A DNA stretch of 64,000 nucleotides from assembly GCA_018287875.1 (NCBI GenBank), contig JAGVVL010000027.1, positions 434,001-498,000 of the forward strand, written 5' to 3'. Below the pieces are notes generated by a model. It made no database searches, was not told the DNA's origin, and saw only the letters and a list, made by a program, of their open reading frames with translations. The DNA comes from Nigrospora sphaerica (Eukaryota > Ascomycota > Sordariomycetes > Amphisphaeriales > Apiosporaceae). A program made the translations under genes and the position numbers. Shown here piece after piece: positions 11,110-21,700 of the stretch (the first letter of the stretch is position 1; each line of letters starts with the position of its first letter).

Positions 11110-12499
11110 TAAAGCGGATTGACTTGTTGGGGTTCGAACACCAGAGCAGTGAGTCGCTCTGGCGATCGATCAGTACCTCTCTGATGTCTGAGAAGGCAGT
11201 CTGCATCCTTCTGACGTCCTTCGGGGACTGATTCTCCTGCCCATGGCCATGCTGACTGTCGCAGCCACGATCAGTGACGCTCTTTGAAACCTCATCATGG
11301 ACCACGCCCCCAACCACGACACCTTCCTGAAGCACCACCTGAACCGCAACGTAGTCGTGGACTTCTGGGACATCCACAAGGGCCACGAACCTCAGCAGGA
11401 GCTGCTGCACCAAGCCACTAGCCGTGGGCACTCCCGCAACAGTCGGCGCCCGTGGCGCTCACCCCATAGCAGTCCAAGGAGATCCTGACAAACGACTTCC
11501 GGTACCAACGCCTGACCGAGCAGCTCGCCCGGCTGCCTCGTGGTGACCCACAGGCCAGGGCGCTCCGTCTGAAGCGGGAGTCCCTGCGGACCCAGCTGTG
11601 AAACTGTCGCGCCGTGAGGGTATTCCCAAGGTCGACAACCTGTTAGTGGTGTCATGTGAGAAGCTCCACAGGAGCCTTGGCAAGCTTCAGTATATAGTCT
11701 TCCATGTCTGGCATCTTTCCTTGCGTCAGTTTCCTTTAATGAGCGACCTTGAAGTCCGTTTCTATCTTGCCAGTGCCACTGTGGTGCGACAGAAACGCAG
11801 GCCTGAAAAGGGTGCGCGAGACCTGGCAGCAGCAGCAGGCCGTGGACGACGTCACGCGACAGCTACCGGGGGAAGACTTCGCGAAGAACGCTGGCGCTGC
11901 TGACGGGACATGGCCCGGGGTTGGCGAGGACACGACCGAACGGAACGCCCGGCCTATGAGACAATCACAGCAGCGCATATATGACGCATTAGTGGCTCCT
12001 CTGCCGAACGGCATTGATGCCATTGACCAGCACAGGACCGGCGCCGTCACGGCCTTAGTCACCTACTGCACCGCCGAGGAGCCCGCCATTAACTACTTGC
12101 TCACGAACAACCCCAAGCGGAAGCAGAATCAGCCGACCAAGAAACGCCTCAAGGGCCAGGACAAGTCGGCCCAGGGGATGGAGAGGCAGAGACTGCGCAA
12201 TGCCGTGTACCTCAGTGTTATGGGCAGGGGTAAGGTACACAAGTGCTACATCTGCGTGGCCAAGGCTCTCACGCTGCAGCCATATGACCCTCTGGACCCT
12301 GGGCTCGTCCGCGAGTTCACACTCCAGAGCGCACTCTACAAGCACTTCAGGACGATCCACCTGGACTCGATGCAGCCGTCGGAGTCCAGCACCTGCCCGT
12401 TATACGAGCTCAAGCTGGACGATAAGCAGTATCTGCAGAACCACTCGGAGAGCGTCCACGACATCAAGACGGACGGGTCTTAGCGGGGGAAGTACTGTT

Positions 12500-13300
12500 G
12501 ATAGGGGGTGATCTTATGGTAGATAACGAAATCGAAGGCCTGTGTGCGCAGCAGGGAGACAAACTCTACGCTTAGGCCACTTCTATTTCAGAACATATAC
12601 TGTGTTCCTCGTATGCTGACAAACTATGTTATCAGGTCACCCTGTTAGCTTTAGCAGGTGCCTGTCATTACTATTTATACTCGACGCTCAACTATTTCGT
12701 CCTGCTACGAGCACTAAGGCAGGACAGCCTCATCGCATAATAAAGTCTGTTTATCCATACCCTATAGCTTCACATATGTACTTCCTTTGTTACATAATAT
12801 CCTAGTATCCCGGTCCCTTAGTCCGCGCACCTAGACGTGTTCTGCCATTAGCTTAAGGGGAGATTACTAAGATCGCCTAAGTAGAGGCCCCTTAGGTGCT
12901 CGCCGAACCCGTAGGTGATGTGGCGTATCAGGATGTGGCTTGTGTGCCCCGTAGATGCAGTTATCGCGTTGGAGTGCGGCGTTCGGTAATCGCCAGGAGC
13001 ATCCGTTGTCGGCTGCACACATCAATCGATGCTCATAGGTGGGTGAGATCCCCTTCCGATCCCCGCCCATTTTTGAGCCTAGCCCACTCTTGGTACACTT
13101 TTTCTTCTAGAAGCATCTACACTTCAGTTCCGTGGGAACTTGTCATGAAAGCCCATTGCCACTCCCAGTGTGGGCATCACATGTCTCTCCATGCCCCAAC
13201 CCAGAGACGATCTCTTAGATAGTTGAGCTCACCGTAAGATAGCCTACCCAGCCGAGTACTTAGTCACGATTATCCTGATAGAATTGCCACTGGTTGAGGT
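12500..13300. other. Stretch without a supportable gene
   Basis: Between the DUF3435 relic and transposon 2 only short open frames without motifs are present, and the sequence is relatively AT-rich. Nothing can be assigned. Confidence 0.45.
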
Positions 13301-13306
13301 TTCATA

Positions 13307-15238
13307 AGCTAGGGGGTCGATCAAGGGACAGGCCCATCAAACCGCCACGCGTCTGGCGACAGTTTAAGGTGTTTCTTTTTTGCTTCAACACCGAATATAT
13401 CAACCACCTACGGTTACATTTATTTAGAAGTCATACCATTCGAATTGCCACATTCTGTTCTTTCGTTTGATATCTATTATTATGGATGAATTGCAGCTGG
13501 CTGCCGCTCTCCTCCAAGTCTGCTAAGGAGATTCCATCCGGTCTGTCGCCAAGCAATACAGAGTCTCTAGACACTACCTCACGTCTCGTTTCGAGTGCAA
13601 GCCTCTTAAACGCACTGCTCAAAGGCATCGTCAAGCCCTCAGTGAGGTCCAGGAGCACTGGCTGGTCCAGTGGGTGTTGCTCCAGGTCAGACTTGGCTGG
13701 GCTCCTCAGCACAACCGCTTCAAGCTCTTCGCGCCGTCAATTATCTGTCAGTCCGGCAGCAGCCACACCATCGGAGATAGGTGGCATCGCCGTTTTTTTA
13801 GGCGCTGGCCGCAGCTAAAGACCATGCTCTCAAGGGGAATGGGTTTCCAGCGCGTCAACGGCGCCACACGCGAAAACATCGAGGAGTTCTTCTCGAGGCT
13901 GAACGAGGAGCGCATCCGCGATATCCCTAAGGAGCACACATGGAACTTTGACGAGGTTGGAGCTCAGATCGGCCTTGGAGACTGCCCTTTTGTTATCGGA
14001 CCATCTGCTCTCACGAAGGTCTTCACTTTAGACACCACGAGAGGCGAGTGGACGACGTCTCTGGAGTCTGTCTCTGCAGCTGGCCGAGCCCTGTCTCCCC
14101 TGGTCATCTTTAAGGGAAGGCAGGTCCAACAGCAATGGTTTACCACTCAATCAGACGACGAGGACTTCGCAGACTGGCAATTTGAAGCCTCAGAGGCCGG
14201 CTGGACCTCCAATTCAATTGCCCTGCGCTGGCTAAGACAGGTGTTCTTGCCACAGACTACTCCAGACGACCCCAAGCAGTGGCGCCACCTCATACTCGAC
14301 GGCCATGCCAGCCACTGCAGCGAGGAGTTCATATTGGAGTGTTTTAAGGCTAAGGTCTGGCTGAACTTCCTTCCGGCACACACCTCGTAGGTCCTCCAGC
14401 CTCTAGACCTTGGCCCCTTTTCGGTGTTGAAGCGCGCGTACCGGAAACACTTTCGCCAGGCCTGCGTGTCTAGTCTAACAATGACGCCAAAGAAACCGGA
14501 GTTCCTGGAGGCCTGGAAAAAGGCTCGGAAGGAAGCCCTGACTCCAGAGCACATTGCCACAGGCTGGAAAGCGACCGGTATCTATCCAAGGGACCCCTCA
14601 AGGCCATTAACAGCCGACTGGCAAGGCAAAGGGACCAGGACAGGCCGGAGGGGTCAACTTGGAGCGTTCTGCAGCTGCCAGAGGACCCCCTGCTGTCGGA
14701 GATGTCCGCTATGGACGTTAAGACCCCAAGGTCTTCAAGGCAGATACAGCACATCCATCGCGAATTGCGTGTGGTTAACTCAGTATACAGCAATGCCACC
14801 TTACGCCAGGTCTTCAGGAAGACCGGAAAGGCCTTAGACCTTGCAAGCGCCGAGATCTCCAGCCTTAAGCATGAACGCGACCAATTGGCTGCTGCGCTGG
14901 ATCTCCAGAAGCCCCAAAAACGTCGCAAGGTCCAGAAAACTGCTCAAGAGCGATTCGTGACCATGCTAGACGTTCGCAAAGTCAAGGAGGACTTGGCGAC
15001 ACCTGGTGGTGAGACTGGTGCGGTCACTGCGCAGTCGCCATCGATCGCGTCGGGAAGTTCGGTTGCAGAAAGCATTTCTGACATAGAGGAGGAGATAACA
15101 GTCTCTTTGAGCTAATCGGTCTGTCTATATCTATTGTGGTTGTTAAGATAATTGGTTTTGTTTGCTTTAATGTTACATGGCGATGTCTTAAAACGCGTGG
15201 CGGTTTGATGGGCCTGTCCCTTGATCGACCCCCTAGCT
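13307..15238 (+). mobile_element. Fot/pogo-type DNA transposon 2 (1,932 bp)
   Basis: Bases 13307-13352 and 15193-15238 are exact inverted repeats of 46 bp beginning AGCTAGGGGGTCGATC. They are flanked by TA at 13305-13306 and 15239-15240. The element encloses one DDE transposase gene. Its terminal repeats differ from those of transposons 1 and 3 apart from the outermost AGCT, so it belongs to a different subfamily of the same length class. Confidence 0.95.
13483..15115 (+). pseudogene. Pogo/Fot DDE transposase, transposon 2
   Basis: The start MDELQLAAALLQ is at 13483. A TAA interrupts the first HTH at about 13523, and a long clean stretch follows from about 13540 to 14388. It carries the DDE_1 motifs NFDEVGAQIGLGD and LILDGHASHC. 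A TAG at 14388 sits exactly where transposon 1 has TAA and transposon 3 still has CAA, after FLPAHTS. Past 14600 the frame shifts by one base before the conserved C-terminal coiled coil (LKHERDQLAAALDLQKPQKR) ending at 15115. The few lesions suggest younger decay than in transposon 1. It is not functional as it stands. Confidence 0.85.
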
Positions 15239-15240
15239 TA

Positions 15241-15548
15241 CGGGGAACATATACAGGAAATACAGAAATAGAGACAACGTTATAGAAACAGCGCAAAAAA
15301 CATAAATTTATCAGGTCCCCTAGAACCCCCTTTTACAAAGGTATTAGAAAATAAGGTAGTTAGAATTGTAAATGACTATATTTCGAAAGCAAGAGAGTAG
15401 GTATTTGTTACCTACGAGATAGTTTGATGCGTGCCACCACGGGGGGGGACAATGACCTAGTCTGCCAAACTGGATACCGTGGACATACATAGGCTATTAA
15501 GAGCAGGATCTGTCAACTGGCAGGTCCCCTACCTTTTACGCATCAGTC
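15241..15548. other. 3' flank of NACHT-WD40 gene 1
   Basis: No gene is seen. On the minus strand, just after the receptor stop codon, lies a segment (about 15305-15350) that resembles the 3' flanks of the two other NACHT-WD40 loci: TTTGTAAAAGGGGGTTCTAG here, TGTGTAAAAGGAGGGTCCTAG-like at 42221, and TTTGTAAAGTAGGGTCCTAG at 53820. Confidence 0.5.
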
Positions 15549-18395
15549 TTATACAAGTTGCATGATCGTAACCGTTCCTGACCCGTTACCAAGCGCTACC
15601 ACGAAACCATGCACAGCTGATTCGCCTGGCCGTACATCCGCCGGGAGCCAGAGCAGATTACGATCACCTTGAGTAATCCAACAACGATCCTCACTGATCC
15701 CAAGACCAAGGCGAATTCCTCCTACTTGAGTAGGTTTAGCCAAGGGCGGTGAGACAGTGTCTTCAACGATAGGACTCGTGTTCGCAGGTTGTGTCCCGCT
15801 AACTATAGCAATAGTGCCAACGTTTATTTATTTATTTATTATTCTTACGCCTAGCGACCTTTTTAGGCCATGAGGACCCCCTGCGTGTCTAAGCCCAGGA
15901 AAACCGTTCCGGGCTGCCGTCCGGCCGGGTGAAAAACCTGGGTTCCTCTGCGTCGCTCCGCTTCCTCCTGCTATTTGACCTGCCATACCAAGATCGGGCT
16001 CATCGTGCCCGCTTCTTAGCTAATGAGCTGATTTGCAAGCTGGAACATGCCTAGCCTGCCTGAACGGAGTAGCCATCTCGCGATAATCCCTGCTTTCCCT
16101 GGGGAGTCGAGCATCCTGTCCGTGTCTATCGGTTCTCCCAAGGCCTGGATTAGGCGCTCTCGTCTTTCTCTTTCCTGTGGGCAGAAGACGAGGATGTGAC
16201 GGACGGTTTCCCTGCCTTGACCGCAGTCGCACCATGGGCTGACGATGCCCGGAACCCTGCGTTTAAAGAGGAAGTCTCTTAGTCCGATGTTGCCAGTCCT
16301 CGCTTGGACAAGGATAGAGCTCTCGGCCTTATGGAGTCCCTTATGGAGCTTGAGGATGTGCTTGTCTGGCGGCATCTTAGTTGCTGCCGGGGCTCGCGCT
16401 GTTCGGTTTTGCCGTATCTGCTGCCATCTCTGTTGCCAGTCTCTCTTTTCGGCCTTGCATGCCGAGTCTCCGGCTAGCCACTTGTTTAGCCATGCCTTAC
16501 GGTCAGGGACGTCGGGGCCTTTCGGTCTGCGCCGGCGGGTCGGTCTCGTTAGAATCCATCTAGCTGCGCTATCACATCTGGCTTGGATAAGTGATGCGAT
16601 GCGTGGCTGTTGGAGCCTCTCTTCCGACGCCGCCACTCTCTTATTAAGCCATATGTCTAGAGGTGGCATATAGGCTTCTGTTTCTAGTATCTCGGTTGCT
16701 GTCGCTTTGAAGGCCCCTGTGACCTTGCGGAGGCACTCAGTCTGGATATCGTTAAGCATTTTAGCCCTATTCTTCGATATATGCCGGTGCCATTCCGAGG
16801 CTCCGTAGCTTATAGCGGTCCTGACGACCGCGGTGTAGACTTGGCGGGCCCGCTGGAAGGACGCGCCCCATGTCGAAGCTGCTATGCGGTCTAGGGCGTA
16901 GACTTGCGTGGTCATCTTATTGGAGATCGATTGGATATGGGTGTCCCAGCGGAGGCGTCTATCCACGTGGACCCCGAGGACGCGGCAGGAGTCTTCTGGT
17001 TCGATTTCGTGGCCTTCTAAGGCTATCTTCGTGTCCGGACCCTTCCGTTTTCGAGAGAAGTGGACTAGGTGATATTTCTGGACTGCGAAGGTCATGCCGT
17101 GGCTGACTGCCCATTCTTTACAGGTCCTGTGAGCGGCTTCCAGCCGCTCGCAGGTCTGCTCGGGGTCTAAGCCGAAGCCTACGAGGTTCGTGTCGTCTGC
17201 GAAGGCGATAGTGGCTATCCCGGGAATAGCACGGAGGGCCTTATAAAGACCGGCTGTGTAGAGGCAGAAGAGGATAGGCGATAAGGGTGAGCCCTGCGGG
17301 ACGCCTGCCGGGATCGGGATCTCGTCTGATTCCTGGCCGTCGAAGAGCAGTGTGGTGGATCGGTTTAAAAAGGAAGCTGCGTATCCAGTTAATGGTCCAT
17401 ATAGGTACTCGGAGCGCTCGTAGGTTGCCGAGGAGTCTGTCATGGTCAACGGAGTCGAATGCACCCGAGATATCTAGCGATAGGAGGGTCGCAGCGCCTC
17501 CATGCTTCCAGGCTGTGCGGACTAGGTCTGTGAGCAGCCGTAGCGCGGTTTCCGTGGAGCGGCCCTTCCGGTTGCCCATCTGTTCGTCCGGGAGGAGTCC
17601 GTTCTCTTCGGCAAAGCTAGCTAGCCGTTGCGCTAGTAAGCTTTCGATCGTCTTTCCTATGGTGTTAAGTAACGCAATAGGCCTCCAGCCGCTAGCTTGG
17701 TGGTACTCGTTTGGCTGTTTTCCAGGTTTCCGGAGGATGACTGTTACTGCTTTACGGAACGCTGTTGGGTAATATCCTATACGCCAGCATGCCTCTGCTA
17801 GAGAGGCTAGGGCACGGAAGAGGGGTTCTCCTAGTTGTTTAAGGAATCCATTAGGAAGCTGGTCTGGTCCAGGTGCCTTCCACTGGCCTGCCTTAGTGAG
17901 GACTTCTTGCACTTGGTCCGCCGTCACCTTCCGGTCCATATCGAGAGGCGGTGCGAGCCGGTGCGTTATTCGGAACCCGGTGTGCGCGGCCTTAGGAAGG
18001 GGATAAAATCTTTCCCGAAAGGCCTCTGTTTTCTCTTTGTGGGTCGTTGCTTCGCCTCGTGGAGTGTGTAGTGTAGGGACGGCTGGTGGTAGCGGTGGCG
18101 CGGCTCCTTCGGTTCTGGCCCATCTTGCGATTTTCCATACTCCGGCTGGCTGGCTAGAAGCCTCGTGGAGCATGGTTCTCCATGTCGCTGTCTTTGCTAT
18201 GCGGATCGCCTTCTTTTTTATGAGGGATGCTTGCCGGAGCGCTCGCCAGGCTTCGTCTGTCCTGTCGGAGAGCCATGTCCGCTGGGTTTTCCTCTCTTTC
18301 TCTATAGCCTCCCTTATTTCGTTGTTCCACCAGGCCTTGCCTCTCCCCTTAGGATGGCGAAGGGGGGCAGCTAGGTCGTCTATCCTAGTCAGCTC

Positions 18396-18606
18396 TGTCG
18401 CGCTAAGGCGACCCCTGAAGTAGAGATTCAGGGTCTACAGGTCACCTGACCTCACCAATCAGCGACTAGAGGGCTTTCAAGGGGTGCCCTCCACTCTCTC
18501 TAACTGTATTTAACCAGGTCTTCAGTCCGGGTCTCACTTAGAAGGCTCGGGGCGACTTCTACATTCCTTATCTGACCTATACCTCCGATCTCCTGCAAGC
18601 GTGACA
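18396..18606 (+). repeat. Copia 5' LTR
   Basis: This 211-bp terminal repeat begins TGTCG and ends TGACA and appears identical to 24088-24298. The target duplication AGCTC lies immediately outside at 18391-18395. Confidence 0.95.
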
Positions 18607-18618
18607 GGTTATGAGCCC
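18607..18618 (+). other. Copia primer-binding site (initiator tRNA-Met half-molecule type)
   Basis: GGTTATGAGCCC follows the 5' LTR directly and is the exact complement of GGGCTCATAACC, the anticodon stem-loop region of eukaryotic initiator tRNA-Met. Priming by an internal tRNA fragment is known for some Copia elements. The assignment is by complementarity only. Confidence 0.75.
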
Positions 18619-18667
18619 GGAGCGCTGCTGCAAAGCTGCACTCTATCACGTACACAGGACGGTCTTT

Positions 18668-18690
18668 TCTCTCTCTCTCTCTCTCTCTTA
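18668..18690 (+). repeat. (TC)n microsatellite in the Copia leader
   Basis: A run of about eleven TC dinucleotides lies between the primer-binding site and the likely gag start at 18722. It translates as SLSLSLS if read through from 18611, which argues for the later ATG. Confidence 0.8.
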
Positions 18691-18721
18691 TCCCAGTCAT
18701 TCTCTCTCGAAACTTATCAGG

Positions 18722-21700
18722 ATGCAGTCCGAGGACTCGATCCCGTCAGACACCAAGCTGAAGGACCGGAACTCCTTTCCAGCTTGGTATACTGCCCTCA
18801 AATTCCATGCTACCAACCGTGAGATCTGGCACCTCATCGACCCTGAAGGTCCAGACCAAACGAGACCGAACCTCAGCTCGCAAGTCCCAACGCGAGAATC
18901 GGCCCGTCGCACTCTCCAAGCAGTCCAAGCTGGACAGACCACGGAGGCCGGTCATACTACGCGAGCGCAAGCGACGATCTCCGAGGAAGCCATCTCCAGA
19001 GAACTCGAGCAAGCCAGATACGAGCATCGCCAACACGAGGCACGAAGCCAGGTTCTCGCCGGACGCTACGCGAAGATCTGGGACTGGATCAGTAGCACGG
19101 TCACTCCTACTATTCTCCAGTCAGCCCAGGCTGAGATGGTTCTCCAGGAGAAGAACACTGCTCAAGACCTCGTTCGAATCCTTCGAAGACGCTACAAGCC
19201 AACGGACTCAGCTGTCGAGACTCAGGTCCGAAGGGACTATCAGGTGGTTCTTCAAGAAGGCAGAAAAGGCAGCGTCTCTCCCACCGCGTGGTACGACCGC
19301 TGGTACAAGGCCTATCTCCAAGGGAAGATCTTCAAGATCCCGGAGGTCCAGGGAGACCTTGCTGTCATTGAGTTCCTTAACACTATCAAGGCAAAGATCT
19401 CTCCGACCTGGGCATCCCAGCAGCTGAGCGCTGTCGAATTTCGACAGGCTATGGACGAGACTCTGCCTACTCTGGAGCAGATAGGCATGGTGTTCTCGAT
19501 TGCACTGAGCAACGAGGAAAACCAAAGTCCGGGGACCAAAGGAACCCCAGAATCTTCGCAACCATCGATAAGGATTCCCAGGGGAACGCCAAGGCCGACG
19601 CTTCCGGAAGAAACAAGGATCGACACCAGTGCCCCTGTCTACCCACGCTGGACCGAAAGCATAAATGGACTCCAGAGGCATGCGAAACTCTAAAACGAGC
19701 GCTAAAACACCAGCCAGACCCGACGTTCTCCGAACAGATCCAGGAAAAGATCAGAAACAGGCTTACGTCAAATAACAGGTGGCGATCACTTAGGAGAAGC
19801 TTCAGGGGAGGGCTCCTCACCAACGATAGCTCAGCCTACCCCGGATCCCTCTCAGCTGCTCTTATCGACCCTGGTCTTTTCGAACTGCCGGTCTCGAACC
19901 AAGGCATCTACGCAGCCATGGCGTCACGCCATCCGCTCGCAGACTCCACACTCCTAGACAACTGCGGCTCTCGGCACCTAGTTAACTCCAAGTCTCTCCT
20001 GATCAGCGGCTCCTTTGCCCCCTGCGTTAATGGGGAGACTATTGAGGCAGGCACCACCTCGTTCCCGATCTCCGGCACTGGGAGGCGACTGCTTAAGGGG
20101 TTCTCCATGGATCCAGAGGCAAGAACACCGAGGACCTTATGCTCACCAACGTCGTCGTGGTTGAAGGCTTCCATGTCAACATCATCTCAGAGGCCGCTCT
20201 CCGAGCTAATGGCGTCTGGTACTGTGGTCTCGACTGCACTCTCCGTTGGGGGAAGATGGACCAGAACAAGGTAGTGGCCGACCTCCAGCGCCGCCATAAC
20301 CTAGTGTTCCTTGAATACAAGTCTGTTTCCATCTACCACCAGTCTCGCAGCATAGCATCAGTGAGCTTCGCAAGCATTGTTCTCGCCCCAGTCATCACCA
20401 CAGAAAGAGTGCGCAGAGCCTGGAAGAAATCGAGAGACTACCTTAAGCCACGGCAAGACGAGGAACACCTCTGGCATCTCCGTTCAGGTCACCTTGGTCC
20501 GGAGAACCTCAGAGCTCTAGTGCAGAACGCTCATAACGTGGAAATCCAAGGCACGAAGAGAATCGACTGCGAACAGTGTGCTATTACACACGCCACGAGA
20601 CAGGTCTGGAGAGGAGCTTCCGATCAGAGATCTCCACGTCCTTTTTGGAGGATCTCTTGGGACCTCTTCGACTTTCCTCCAGCGCACGACAGATCCAACT
20701 GGCTCCTTGTGATCAAGGATGAGTACAGTGGCAAGCTCTTCGCCTTCCCATTAAGAGACAAGACACAAGACACGGTCTTCACTGCCCTCCAGAGGTTCGA
20801 AACCTGGGTCCGCAGGAAATGGAGACTCAATGTCACCACGATCCGCTCGGATAACGACACCTCAGTGATCTCTAGGCATGGGGAGACAGTCTACACTCTG
20901 TGGGCTAAAGACGAAGGCATCGACCTCGAGCTAGCTCCACCACAGACCTCAGAGTCAAACGGTGGAAGCGAGAGAGCAGGGCAAGAGATTATTAATCGAG
21001 CCCTAAAAATGAGGCTTGGTGCGAACCTCCCAGAGAATCTCTGGCCAGAGGTCACCAAAGCGGCAGCATGGCTGCATGGGATGAGCCCAGCAAAAGCCCA
21101 CGGGTTTAAGAGCCCCAATGAGAGATTGGATGCATGGTTCACCCAGTACTTTCGATGGTACGCTCCAGAGATCACCAAAGCCCTTACCGTGGATCTCCGC
21201 CCTAACTGGGGAGGAATCTTCGCGTACGGTTGCAGAGCGTACCCTCTCGATCAAGATAGGGCACTGGGTAGAATGAAGAGAACATTTAAGGTCAGACCGA
21301 GAGCTCATCTAGGTTATCTAGTCGGTTATGTTGCCAGCAGGCTCTACCGCATCTGGATACCAGCTCTTAGAAAAGTCATCACCACACGCGACGTGCAGTT
21401 CAATGAAGGCATGTTCTACACACCCCAAGACGAAGGATCTCTACCCCTTGAGATTGCAGAGCCCCTTGCTAGGAGCATCTCAACGTGGGAAGAAGAGGAA
21501 ACAGAGACCACTTTCGTGTTGAACATGCTGGACGTGTGGGATACAGGGAATCAAAGCACGACTTCGCGCCAGATGGAGGGTGAGGAAGCCGATGAGACCG
21601 AGGGTGGCCAACCTTGGTCTTTAACGCCACCTCACGAGCCCTCATCTAAGCAAAGAAGAGATCCCTGCCCCCCCCTTACACCGAGGGTGACACCGCAACC

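Larger units (their letters stand above)
7404..12483 (+). pseudogene. DUF3435 (tyrosine-recombinase-like) gene, decayed and cut by a transposon
   Basis: Fragments in shifting frames line up in the order of a DUF3435 protein, often annotated as FluG-domain protein. They are: an acidic N-terminus (about 7570-7760); RYKRKVYAKGTEKQIQNSEN (about 7890); DLKEQIEATIKTSEKTFDLG (about 8530-8590); SILQLRFGDIKVML (about 8650-8700); FLIPGIIYDPSLLLSPHVFLL (about 8895-8960); a recombinase-core segment interrupted at 9178; NHDTFLKHHLNRNV and QQELLHQATSRGHS (about 11310-11430); and a long C-terminal open frame (11749-12483). That frame carries C2H2-like pairs (KCYICVAKAL, then YKHFRTIHL, and CPLYELKLD, then LQNHSESVH). 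DUF3435 proteins are site-specific tyrosine recombinases, and the subset called captains mobilises giant Starship elements. This copy has many stops and frameshifts and is dead. Confidence 0.75.
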
